Notes: generated from the sequence alone by a model not told the origin. Counted from the stretch's first letter, positions 1-7,298 are shown. The stretch: 14,502 nucleotides of DNA from Planctomycetaceae bacterium (GCA_009776995.1 WRMR01000058.1:1-14502); one strand, 5' to 3'. Numbers and translations are program-made.

Positions 1-6
1 AACAAG

Positions 7-34
7 CCAGTGTCAGTGAGCAGTGACCAGCGGT
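7..34. repeat. Short heptanucleotide array, CAGTGAC subfamily
   Basis: Tandem 7-nt words CCAGTGT, CAGTGAG, CAGTGAC and CAGCGGT follow one another without gaps. They resemble the ACTGGCC words at 1493-1527 read on the other strand. The array lies downstream of the exbD-type stop, in a stretch (1-156) with no other feature I can support. It is short and degenerate, and its link to the other arrays rests on period and word similarity. Confidence 0.5.
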
Positions 35-156
35 CGGTGGATTGCTGGAAACCGTACTCTGCTCACCGTCTGCGGCAATTGTTTTTCATCACAAAGAATT
101 GGGTTCCTCGCAGTCCGAAAAATCAAAAAAACCGGAACACACTTGACGCAAAAAGA

Positions 157-669
157 CTATCGATCCTCCACCGTCACCATGTAAACACTCAACTCGCCGA
201 CGGCGTTGGTGGCGGCGCGGATGATTCGCGAGATTTCGCCGGTATGCACTTCGCGATCGGCCTTGATGACGAGCGATGTTTTGCCCTCAAGATAACCCGC
301 CTCGACCGCACGGGCAATGGCCGCTTCCTGGGGTTGCGTCAGGTCAGGCAACGGGTCGCCGCCGATGTTGTCACCAAGATAAACGCGAATATTCGCCCCT
401 TTGCCTTCGACGGAAATGGTCGTTGCATTGCGTTCGCTGACCGCCACGCCGTATTCCGTCCGGGGCAGGTCGATGGAGCTTTGCCGTTCCATCGTCGAAG
501 TGACCAGGAAAAAAATCAGCAACAGGAACACCATGTCGATCAACGGCGCAATTTCGATCTCGTTGTCGTATTTCGGTTTTTTGCGCTGTGAGATACCCGG
601 CATACCGATATGATCGTCGGCGGTTTCCCCGGCCCAAGGAGCTTGAATAGGGTGCGATTCACTGATCAT
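157..669 (-). CDS. ExbD/TolR-type biopolymer transport protein
   Basis: Small inner-membrane protein of the ExbD/TolR family. Members work with an ExbB/TolQ-type channel to turn the proton gradient into mechanical work on envelope partners. With the start at 669 it has 170 residues: a charged cytoplasmic N-terminus (about 1-38), one membrane segment (about 41-58) and a periplasmic domain (about 60-170). The segment carries the family's conserved acidic residue in APLIDMVFLLLIFF (D45), and the periplasmic part ends with the usual VIKADREVHTGEI and VGELSVYMVTVEDR pattern. The start is uncertain: in-frame ATGs exist at 720 and 603, and none has a strong Shine-Dalgarno. No exbB lies upstream in the window, where a repeat-rich spacer stands instead; partners could lie beyond the left edge. 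The family call is firm, but the exported substrate or partner is unknown. Confidence 0.9.
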   Translation of the reverse strand: MISESHPIQAPWAGETADDHIGMPGISQRKKPKYDNEIEIAPLIDMVFLLLIFFLVTSTMERQSSIDLPRTEYGVAVSERNATTISVEGKGANIRVYLGDNIGGDPLPDLTQPQEAAIARAVEAGYLEGKTSLVIKADREVHTGEISRIIRAATNAVGELSVYMVTVEDR

Positions 670-808
670 AGCGATAGTCCAAAAGGAAATTGGCGGAACA
701 TCTTTTGTCCAAAACCGCATTATAGACCATGTCTCACCATAATTACAGTGTCCTTCAAAATCGTTATGATTGGCAGCCGGAAACAGGGAAGTCAAGAGTC
801 AGGTAAAA

Positions 809-895
809 TTTTTTGACGCGAACCACGTGAAATAACACGAAAGAGTTTCAAATTTGGCGTTTTTCGCGAAGGTTCGCGTGTTTCGCGTTAAAAAA
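809..895. repeat. 33-nt imperfect inverted repeat, CGCGAA/CACGAA words
   Basis: The arm at 809-841 (starting TTTTTTGACGCGAACCACG) is closely matched by the reverse complement of 863-895, leaving a 21-nt loop. Within the arms short words such as ACGCGAA, CACG and CGAA recur. The A and T runs lie inside the stem rather than after it, so this is not a normal intrinsic terminator. It lies about 140 nt upstream of the exbD-type start. Confidence 0.75.
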
Positions 896-985
896 CCTTC
901 GTGCCTCTGTGTCTCCGCGTGAAACAAGAGAATTTCACGCAGAGGGCGCAAAGAGTAGCGCAGAGAGTAGAGAGCAGAACGCAGA
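896..985. repeat. GCAGAG/GCAAAG octamer-type inverted repeat
   Basis: CTCCGCGTGAAA (913-924) faces TTTCACGCAGAG (933-944) across an 8-nt gap; these pair with one mismatch. The right arm continues as a degenerate run of GCAGAG and GCAAAG words spaced 8-11 nt apart, to about 985. A second copy of the same core arms is at 11147-11203, before dnaG. Confidence 0.7.
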
Positions 986-1060
986 GTGAGGGGGGAAGTG
1001 GCCAGTGGCAGGAGTTAGGAGCGGAATACTCTGCACTCTGCACTCTGCACTCTGCACTTT
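981..1060. repeat. Heptanucleotide arrays, CAGAGTG and AGTGGCC subfamilies
   Basis: CAGAGTG at 982-988 and two AGTGGCM words at 997-1010 precede four perfect tandem copies of ACTCTGC (1028-1055) and a partial ACTTT. ACTCTGC is the reverse complement of GCAGAGT, so left and right parts form inverted arms of one 7-nt family. Confidence 0.8.
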
Positions 1061-1206
1061 CCTGCCCGAATAATCCCTCTGCGCGTTAAAATCTGTCAGT
1101 AATTCGGCATAAAAACGCGGAAATCGTACCAGGAACCCCGTTTTGCGTACAAAAACGCGCGCTTTCAACTTATTGCAATTCGCTTTTTTGATGATGCAAT
1201 CAAATA

Positions 1207-1228
1207 TTATGGTTTGTGAATACCATAA
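1207..1228. promoter_or_regulatory. Palindrome in AT-rich island, possible operator
   Basis: TTATGGT (1207-1213) and ACCATAA (1222-1228) form a perfect 7-bp inverted repeat around TTGTGAAT. The surrounding 190 nt are clearly more AT-rich than the rest of the window. The spacing of about 15 nt between half-site centres would suit a dimeric DNA-binding protein, but no regulator or clear target gene is adjacent except the doubtful frame at 1275. Confidence 0.25.
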
Positions 1229-1274
1229 AATCCTATTGCATTCAAACAATATGTTACTTCAAAAGGAAAAAAGC

Positions 1275-1445
1275 ATGGTCATTCAAAAGAAAAGCGCATT
1301 ACACCAAAATAAAAGCGCGCGATTTTCGCAAAAAAACAAGCACGCAAAACCGGCAAATGCGGTAAAATCGCAAAGTTCAAAGTGCAAAGTTCAAAGAGCA
1401 AAGCGCAAAGTGGACAAGATACAAATGCAAATAAAAACACTTTGA
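1275..1445 (+). CDS. Doubtful small basic protein, C-terminus made of repeat
   Basis: A 56-residue frame beginning MVIQKKSALHQNKSARFSQK, very rich in Lys, Gln and Ser. Its ATG is preceded at a good distance by AAAAGGA (1261-1267), a better ribosome-binding site than most annotated genes here have, and it lies in an AT-rich island that could hold a promoter. The last third is encoded by the 7-nt array at 1371-1412 and reads QSSKCKVQRAKRKV, nearly the same as the repeat peptide in DnaG. No recognisable family. It may be a real small nucleic-acid-binding-type protein extended by repeat growth, or chance. Confidence 0.2.
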   Translation: MVIQKKSALHQNKSARFSQKNKHAKPANAVKSQSSKCKVQRAKRKVDKIQMQIKTL

Positions 1446-1527
1446 ACTCTGAATTGCGCAGTTGCGCTGGTGGCACTGGCACTTTGAACTCGACTGGCCA
1501 CTGGCCACTCGTTACTGGCCACTCATC
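1371..1527. repeat. Heptanucleotide element with inverted arms
   Basis: Left arm: six uninterrupted 7-nt words, CAAAGTT, CAAAGTG, CAAAGTT, CAAAGAG, CAAAGCG and CAAAGTG (1371-1412). After a 26-nt AT-rich spacer the complement words appear: ACTTTGA and ACTCTGA (1439-1452), ACTTTGA (1481-1487), then ACTGGCC, ACTGGCC, ACTCGTT, ACTGGCC and ACTCATC (1493-1527). The arms could pair in several registers. The same word and same polarity order occur within dnaG. Confidence 0.9.
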
Positions 1528-1571
1528 CTGGGGTTGTTTTCCCGGTGGAAATGAGGTACGAAGGAGGTTGC

Positions 1572-1592
1572 GGCGGTCACGGCGTGACCGCC
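1572..1592 (-). terminator. GC-rich hairpin past the VIT-VWA stop, U-less terminator candidate
   Basis: GGCGGTCAC (1572-1580) and GTGACCGCC (1584-1592) form a perfect 9-bp stem with loop GGC, 36 nt beyond the stop of the minus-strand VIT-VWA gene. No T-run follows in the minus direction, so classical intrinsic termination is not shown. Related hairpins follow purB and dnaG. Confidence 0.4.
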
Positions 1593-1628
1593 CTGCCGGA
1601 TACTTGCTAACGCGGCGTGCTCTGATTT

Positions 1629-4067
1629 CTACATCTCAAACAGATACGTCTGTCCCTTGAAATTGATCAGCACCGGTTCGTCGAGGACGAGGAACTGCGT
1701 CAATTCGCGGCCGTGTTTGGAGACCAGGGCAAAGTATTCGTCGCTGAACTGCTTGACGACCTGCACGTTTTTGCGTTGTTCGGCGGTCACGGACGGGTCT
1801 TCCCACTGGCTGTTGCGATAATAAAACGTCTGGTTCGCAATGTTCTGCACGCGTTCAAACGGTTGTGTCAAGCGACTTTTTGCCACCTCACCTGCCGGTA
1901 TGCCGCCGGGTGCAGGTGCAGGAGCACTTCTTGCCCTCGACTCGGCAGACACACCACCCGTACCGCCGCCACCATATCCGCCCATTGCGCCGGCCCCCAT
2001 TGAGCCGCCCATTGGCGCCATTGGCGGTTGGCTACGGAACGCAAGATTCTCGGTTGCGCGGGCTTGCCTCCCCAATGATGAATCGGCTTGAACCGCGTTT
2101 TGCATCATGTTGCTCATGCTGCGATTGAGTGTTGCCTGTTCACCGCTGGTTTCTGCCATCAACCTGCCAGTACGTTCTCCTGCAACCCTGGCATTGGCAC
2201 GCACATCCCGCAAATCGGTCGAATCATCGGCCAAAAACGACGTGTAAGGCGTCAAGATGCCGTGTTGCGTGGAGAGCCGCACGAGTTCCTCGACCAGTTC
2301 GTTGTTCTGGCCTTTCAGGTCGAGCTGGTCGAGGATTTCGCCGATGCGGCGCACCGCCCAGAGCCGCTCAATGAACGAAAAACGGCTGTCCCGGCTCTTT
2401 TCGACAAATTCGCCGTCGAAAGAGAACGATTTTTCTTCGCCATCGACCTTGCCGGTCAGTGTGACGCTGACGTCGCCGGTTTTTGCGTAGCGGCCCACCA
2501 TAATCAACTGCTCGCCGGCGAACAGGTCAAACTCTCCGGCAGGGTAAACCTGGTTCGTCAGGTTCTTGTTGCCGTCGCTTTCGCGGGCAATCGACCATTT
2601 CGCACCGGCCAGCACCGGGGCACTGATCCGGCTGTACAAACTGCTGACCTTGGCTTCGATGTTTTCTTCGGGCAGCACATAATCGCTCAGGCCGAAGTTC
2701 GCCCGTGCCAGCTTGTCGAGCAACCGGCTGTTGACATCGTTCCCGACGCCGAACACGAACATGCGCGTTTTGGTCTTGTTCGCGTCGGTTGCGTTGGTCA
2801 CGATTTTTCCCTCGTCGGTGACGCCGGAGGTCGGCTGGCCGTCGGTCAGAAAGATGACGTAATTGGGATTCGACCTGTCGCTAATCATCCCCATCGCCAC
2901 GCCGAGGGCACTGTTGATGTCCGTTCCGCCCGATGCGCGAATGCCCTCGCAAAAATCAAGTGCCTGCCGCTTCGTCTTGCTGTCGTATTCGACCAGTTCC
3001 GGCTCGAAGGTGGTCAGCGTTGAATTGAACACGACGATGTTGAACATGTCGCCCTCGTTGAGTTTTTCGAGTACGAATTTCAACGAATCGCGTGCCTGCA
3101 CGATTTTCTGTCCCGCCATACTGCCGGAGTTGTCCAGCACGAACACAACGGTTTTCGGGAGTGGCTTGTTCCGCTCGGACACGATTTTCGGTGAGGTCAT
3201 CAGCAGGAAAAAGCCGTCTTCGTCGGTGTTTTCGCGGTAACTGAGGATGCGCGAGCTGATTTCGCCGTTTTTCGTATCGAAAAGCAATCGAAAATCGGAA
3301 CGCGGAATGACGTTTTGCTCCTCGAATGTCACGGTCGCCCGTTTGTCGCCGGAACGCTTGACATCGACCCCGTGCGTCGGGCTGTACACGTTTTTCAATT
3401 CGTCATGCGAGTCGATGTTTAGCGTGATACTGATCTTTTCGAGCGGTTTCGATGTGTATTTCGCCGTACTCATCGGGAACATGTAGTCGATCACACCGTG
3501 ATCGGAACGCAGTAATTGCGTGTAACGCAGTGTCACCGTTCGACTTTCGCCTGCGGGGATCGGGAACACGCTGGTGCGAAACATGCCTGTGCCGACCCAT
3601 TCGAGCAGGGCAGGATCACGATTCGCCCGCACAATGCCCTCATAAGTGCTGCGGGCGTCTTTGGCGTCCAGCAGTTTCGCCGGATACTCTTTGCCGCTCA
3701 CGAGTAAGGTCATCTGGTCGATGGCCCCGTCGTAAGGTAACGGAAAAACGAACGAGGTTTCAATCGTCCGGTTGGTTGTGTTCACAAACGTTTGCGAAAC
3801 ATTGATTTCCGCAACCTGCCCCGTTAATTTGCCGTCAACGGAGATTTCCTTGACTGCGTAAATCTGCTGGTTATCGACCACAGGCGGAACCACCGGCCGA
3901 GGCGGTATCGTACCGATGGGCGGCCTGATGGACGATCTCGGCAGACGATCACCTTCCGACACCAAAAGCCCTTGTGCAAACACGCTTTGCGCTGAAACCA
4001 TTAACGCGAGAGCATACACGACGAGCAACCCGCACAAAGTCTTTGACATAAATTTTTTCTTTGACAT
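1629..4067 (-). CDS. Secreted VIT-VWA domain protein
   Basis: Exported protein of 812 residues built like the inter-alpha-trypsin inhibitor heavy-chain family. The start at 4067 is chosen because GGGAG lies 9 nt upstream and a signal peptide follows at once (basic N-terminus, hydrophobic core about 11-25, likely cleavage after VFA at 31). A proline-rich linker (49-64) leads to a VIT domain (about 66-190) and a von Willebrand A domain (about 305-485) with an intact metal site: D312, S314, S316 in DNSGS, T382 in GGTDI and D409 in LTDG. A low-complexity Met/Gly and Ala/Pro stretch (682-722) precedes a C-terminal tail (about 735-812). Such proteins usually bind other proteins through a metal-dependent A domain; the ligand is unknown. 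It lies 136 nt downstream of the other secreted gene on the same strand, suggesting co-expression. No membrane anchor beyond the signal is visible. Confidence 0.93.
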   Translation of the reverse strand: MSKKKFMSKTLCGLLVVYALALMVSAQSVFAQGLLVSEGDRLPRSSIRPPIGTIPPRPVVPPVVDNQQIYAVKEISVDGKLTGQVAEINVSQTFVNTTNRTIETSFVFPLPYDGAIDQMTLLVSGKEYPAKLLDAKDARSTYEGIVRANRDPALLEWVGTGMFRTSVFPIPAGESRTVTLRYTQLLRSDHGVIDYMFPMSTAKYTSKPLEKISITLNIDSHDELKNVYSPTHGVDVKRSGDKRATVTFEEQNVIPRSDFRLLFDTKNGEISSRILSYRENTDEDGFFLLMTSPKIVSERNKPLPKTVVFVLDNSGSMAGQKIVQARDSLKFVLEKLNEGDMFNIVVFNSTLTTFEPELVEYDSKTKRQALDFCEGIRASGGTDINSALGVAMGMISDRSNPNYVIFLTDGQPTSGVTDEGKIVTNATDANKTKTRMFVFGVGNDVNSRLLDKLARANFGLSDYVLPEENIEAKVSSLYSRISAPVLAGAKWSIARESDGNKNLTNQVYPAGEFDLFAGEQLIMVGRYAKTGDVSVTLTGKVDGEEKSFSFDGEFVEKSRDSRFSFIERLWAVRRIGEILDQLDLKGQNNELVEELVRLSTQHGILTPYTSFLADDSTDLRDVRANARVAGERTGRLMAETSGEQATLNRSMSNMMQNAVQADSSLGRQARATENLAFRSQPPMAPMGGSMGAGAMGGYGGGGTGGVSAESRARSAPAPAPGGIPAGEVAKSRLTQPFERVQNIANQTFYYRNSQWEDPSVTAEQRKNVQVVKQFSDEYFALVSKHGRELTQFLVLDEPVLINFKGQTYLFEM

Positions 4068-4203
4068 TTTTCCTGTCTCCCTTAAACTTCCCTTTGTGAA
4101 ACTCAAGTGCCACTTACCGATAAGTTGCATCATCATACTAAGACGACGCAGGTTTGGCAACGGATTTTGGAAAAAAAGAAAAAGCGGAAAAAACTCGCGT
4201 CGG

Positions 4204-5799
4204 TCATTGAGCAGTCACACTGGTTTGAGCTTCAGAGCCGCTTGATTCAGAAGATGCCGCCGGAGTTTGCTGTGTCGCAGAACTTTGTTGTGTTGTGGAA
4301 TGTGTTGCCGGGTCGTCCAGGCTCAACGGCAGGGAGATCGTTTGCAGTGTAAAATCGGTAAACAACCCTTGGGTACTTCGCAAATCGATTCGCAGATAGA
4401 ACGGCATCATGTCTGCCGCAGAAACAAGCCAGTAATGCTCGCCCGTGTTTTGCAGGTTGAATGTGATCGGCCGCCAGGGACCGTATTTGGTGTCCGAACG
4501 ATAGAGATCCACCTTGCTGTCGTCAAACGGTGTTCCGCCCGGCATCCAGCGAACGATGATACAACGTTGTTTGTCGAATTGCCCGTTGTCCAGCAATCCG
4601 TCCGAAACGATGATGATTTTCCCGGGAAACGGCGGCGTTTCCGTCGGAATCACGGCTGCGCTGTTTCCATTTGGCCCGACCATTTGAGGAGCGTTTGCCG
4701 GTGCTTGAGTGGCCGTATCGCTGAAATTGCTGGCGTACCGCTGGGTCACGTCCGCCGAAACAGGCATCGGTGCCGTGCCTCCCATGATCTGCAACAGGTC
4801 GTTCAGCGAGTTGTCCGACGCAACACCAGTAGCGGACTCGTTGGTCTCATGTGCTGAATAGGACGTATTCATCACGATGGGCTTCGGCGGCATGACCATG
4901 ATGTCCGGCACCGGTTGCACTGCTACCGGCGTATCATCTGCGGCAGGTACCATCGCTGTTTCCGGCGAGATTCCGTTCTGTGACGGTTTCAGGACAAGCC
5001 GTTTGGTGAGAATTTCCCTGTTTTCGGCGGCGTCTTCCAGTTCGCAACGAATTTCAACGGCTTCCGCCTCGTGGAGCGGCCAAAACGCGACATGTCCGGT
5101 TTCCCGGTTGCCTTCGCGCTTCACATTTTTCAGGTCAACGGCCAGCGTCATCCAGGTGGCATTGGAATCATAACTGAGCGAAACGGTCGGTGGAGTGTTC
5201 TTCAACGCAGCATCTTCGGCTGTCCACTCGACGGTCACTTCGCCCGAGCTACTTCTGTGAACGTCCAGCGTCAGCTTGGGCGGGACAGTGTCAACCAGAA
5301 CACTCGCGGTACCAAATTGTTTGATTTCCCCAGTTTTATACACTGCTCGAAAAACGAACTTATATTCTCCATCTTCGGGGGCATTAAAATCGAATTTCGT
5401 ATCGGTCGGCGGCAAGTGCTGATAGCTGTACCAGTTTTGTCCCCGGTCCATCGAGTAAACCAGCTCCACAGAATTCAATTTATCCTGATTTGCCGGTGTA
5501 ATCTTAAACGGCAAGGGGATTTGCGTCTGGCGTGTGACTTGAAGTTGTTGTTGCAGATTGTTTTGGTTGTTCGGATTGGGCTGCTGAGGCGGCAGGTCGT
5601 AATTTCCGGTGTAGGAATATTGTGCCTGGCCGGAGTGATTTTGCATCGCCGCCGGGCCGGGAACCTGTGGCACACTGCGACTCTGCCCAGTCTGCGCAAG
5701 TAAGGAGGTCTGGTTACTACGCCATCCTTCTTGCGCAACTGTCGCTGTCACGAGGCAGGCACACACGGCAATCAGAGCAAAAACAAGTATTCGGGACAT
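4204..5799 (-). CDS. Secreted protein of unknown function, beta-rich with low-complexity linkers
   Basis: 531 residues, no family I can name with confidence. It begins with a signal peptide (hydrophobic core about 4-20, likely cut after VAQ or VTA near 20-23). A Gln/Asn/Pro-rich stretch (about 68-95) follows, then two beta-sandwich-like segments: about 98-172, with SVELVYSMDRGQNW and DGEYKFVFRAVYKTGE, and about 173-272, with the VDTVPPKLTL boundary seen in Ig-like or fibronectin III-like modules. Residues 280-390 look like a disordered linker. A third structured segment spans about 392-492 (RCIIVRWMPGGTPFDD, VDLYRSD, WLVSAADMMPFYLRIDL). The tail from 497 is Ser/Thr/Gln-rich. Only a weak ribosome-binding site (CGGATAAC) precedes the ATG. 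It is the first gene of a probable pair with the VIT-VWA gene, so an extracytoplasmic scaffold or binding role is possible, but that is inference. Confidence 0.85.
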   Translation of the reverse strand: MSRILVFALIAVCACLVTATVAQEGWRSNQTSLLAQTGQSRSVPQVPGPAAMQNHSGQAQYSYTGNYDLPPQQPNPNNQNNLQQQLQVTRQTQIPLPFKITPANQDKLNSVELVYSMDRGQNWYSYQHLPPTDTKFDFNAPEDGEYKFVFRAVYKTGEIKQFGTASVLVDTVPPKLTLDVHRSSSGEVTVEWTAEDAALKNTPPTVSLSYDSNATWMTLAVDLKNVKREGNRETGHVAFWPLHEAEAVEIRCELEDAAENREILTKRLVLKPSQNGISPETAMVPAADDTPVAVQPVPDIMVMPPKPIVMNTSYSAHETNESATGVASDNSLNDLLQIMGGTAPMPVSADVTQRYASNFSDTATQAPANAPQMVGPNGNSAAVIPTETPPFPGKIIIVSDGLLDNGQFDKQRCIIVRWMPGGTPFDDSKVDLYRSDTKYGPWRPITFNLQNTGEHYWLVSAADMMPFYLRIDLRSTQGLFTDFTLQTISLPLSLDDPATHSTTQQSSATQQTPAASSESSGSEAQTSVTAQ

Positions 5800-6275
5800 G
5801 TTATCCGTACAAAAAAATACTGCGATACAACAGCGTTACTGCCGTTTTTACGGTATCAAAAATTATCGTCGGATGCTATTCCAATTGCGCCTGATTCCCC
5901 AAAATTTCGTATCGTTCTGTTCAGGTAAAGATTATTCTTGCTGCTCTATGTAACGATTGTATAGGTTTTGGTGAAACATTTGAATTTCGTAAAGTGATGC
6001 GGATTCGATGTCGCGCGAGACGCTGGGTTGTTTCAAAGCTACGATTCGGTCAGCGTTTGCGGCCTGTAGGGAGAAATGCCGGAAAATATGATTCAAAATG
6101 TTGGCCGCTCTTCCGGGCGGCAGGCAAACAACTTGGTCAATGACCTGGAATATCGCAACCAGCGTACAATAAAAGTGCCCCCCCCCCCATATTTTATTTT
6201 TCAGTGGTCAATATTTCTGCCCACTGATCACTTAACAAAACAACGGCGGGAAATCTTACGTGCCGCAGGAAAATG
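5800..6275. other. Intergenic region with an 11-C tract and a hairpin
   Basis: About 476 nt between two minus-strand genes, the dehydrogenase upstream and the secreted protein downstream. It should hold the promoter of the secreted gene, but I see no convincing -35/-10 pair. Visible structure: a run of 11 C at 6178-6188, and TCAGTGG (6201-6207) facing CCACTGA (6221-6227), 49 nt past the dehydrogenase stop. The plus-strand frame starting at 6076 runs into the dehydrogenase gene antisense and is not credible. Confidence 0.6.
6178..6188. repeat. 11-nt homopolymer C tract
   Basis: Eleven consecutive C on the plus strand, flanked by AAAAGTG and ATATTTTATTTTT. It is the longest homopolymer in the window and lies outside any supported gene. 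Such tracts slip easily during replication and sequencing. Confidence 0.9.
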
Positions 6276-7298
6276 TCAGGAAAACATCGCCGACGGCTTG
6301 ACGTCAATCCAGAGCGGTGTTTTCGAGCGGATCGGGAAACCGAGTTGCTTGTCCGTCAGCAGGTTGATCAACGGTTCGCCGTTACGATATCGCCGGATAT
6401 TCTCACACAACAAATCGGTCACGTCATCATTGCGCCGGTGGAACTGCCCCCCGACATGCGGTGTGATGATCAGGTGCTGACAATCCCAAAGCGGGTGCGA
6501 TTCGGGCAAGGGTTCCGGGTCGGTCACGTCAATGGCGGCACCGGCAATTGTTCCGGAATTCAAGGCCGCGACCAGAGCGTTCGTTTCGACAATCGGCCCG
6601 CGGGCCATGTTGACCAGCAGGGCATCGTTTTTCATTTTTGCCAACCGCGCGGCGTCAATAAGATGATGCGTCGAAGGGTTCAGCGGCAGATTCAGCAACA
6701 CGATGTCCGACTCGGCCAGCAAATCGTCGAGCCGGTCTTCGGGCCACAGTTCGGCGACATGGTCGGGTTTGTCTTCCGGGAACATGTCCGTTGCAAGAAT
6801 ACGCGTACGGAACGGTGCCATGACCTGTGCCACGCGCCGGCCATTGCCGCCGAAACCAACAATGCCGATCGTCGTCCAGATCAGGTCGCGTGTCGGCCGC
6901 CGCACGAACTCCCGCTTCTTTTGGGCTTCCAGGAATACCGGCACACTCCGCATCCAGCTGAGAACCAACGCCATCGTATGCTCGGCCACCTGGTCGGCCA
7001 ACAAGCCTGACGCACTGGTCACGATGATGTCCGATTCGATCACCGCCGGAACAAGGCAGTGATCCATTCCGGCGGCCGACGATTGAATCCAGCGCAAGCG
7101 TCCCTGCCGCACAATGGCATCCCAATTGACCGGCTTTTTGACGTGTCCGCAGAAATAATCGGCTTCAAACAGCAGTTTTTCCGACTCGTCACGATTGTTC
7201 TGGTCGGCAAAAAGCAGGTTCATCCCCGGCCACGTCTCGCGGATGCGTTCGATGTGACGTTCCTTGACGGGATAGCACAGCAGTAAATTCATTTTCAT
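6276..7298 (-). CDS. D-isomer-specific 2-hydroxyacid dehydrogenase family protein
   Basis: 340-residue NAD(P)-dependent oxidoreductase of the D-2-hydroxyacid dehydrogenase family, cytosolic, interconverting a 2-keto acid and a D-2-hydroxy acid. The nucleotide-binding fold carries GFGGNG (148-153), the GxGxxG dinucleotide loop. The three catalytic residues are in place: R233 in NMARGPIV, E262 in DVTDPEPLP and H281 in ITPHVGG. SSAAGMDH (73-80) is the usual substrate-domain motif. The dinucleotide loop is followed by RR, which could favour NADP, though this is weak evidence. A C-terminal tail (about 320-340) extends past the last helix. Substrate (glyoxylate, hydroxypyruvate, phosphoglycerate or another) cannot be told; the length is well below that of serine-pathway enzymes with an ACT domain. 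A second ATG two codons in (7292) is an alternative start. It is divergent from mscL. Confidence 0.93.
   Translation of the reverse strand: MKMNLLLCYPVKERHIERIRETWPGMNLLFADQNNRDESEKLLFEADYFCGHVKKPVNWDAIVRQGRLRWIQSSAAGMDHCLVPAVIESDIIVTSASGLLADQVAEHTMALVLSWMRSVPVFLEAQKKREFVRRPTRDLIWTTIGIVGFGGNGRRVAQVMAPFRTRILATDMFPEDKPDHVAELWPEDRLDDLLAESDIVLLNLPLNPSTHHLIDAARLAKMKNDALLVNMARGPIVETNALVAALNSGTIAGAAIDVTDPEPLPESHPLWDCQHLIITPHVGGQFHRRNDDVTDLLCENIRRYRNGEPLINLLTDKQLGFPIRSKTPLWIDVKPSAMFS

Larger units (their letters stand above)
670..1628. other. Gene-poor, repeat-rich spacer between exbD-type gene and VIT-VWA gene
   Basis: About 960 nt without a convincing gene. It holds a long CGCGAA/CACGAA inverted repeat (809-895), a GCAGAG/GCAAAG inverted-repeat block (896-985), heptanucleotide arrays (981-1060 and 1371-1527), an AT-rich island (about 1140-1330) with a 7-bp palindrome at 1207-1228, and a GC-rich hairpin at 1572-1592. 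One short basic reading frame at 1275-1445 has a good ribosome-binding site but is otherwise unsupported. The remaining open frames are read through the repeats. Confidence 0.8.

Noticed and set aside
809..895. Intrinsic terminator reading of the long hairpin
   Set aside because: The T and A runs pair with each other inside the stem instead of following it, and the hairpin lies upstream of the neighbouring gene rather than after one.
1371..1527. CRISPR-like regularity of the repeat arrays
   Set aside because: The units are 7 nt and directly adjacent, with no unique spacers of constant length and no cas genes.
2088..3023. Plus-strand open frame of 311 codons within the VIT-VWA gene
   Set aside because: It is the antisense shadow of a gene with intact domain motifs; its product shows no recognisable family and the length follows from the codon bias of the true strand.
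6076..6480. Plus-strand frame with GGGAGA before its ATG, crossing the poly-C tract
   Set aside because: The second half is antisense to the D-2-hydroxyacid dehydrogenase and the first half has no recognisable features; the proline run is simply the C tract.
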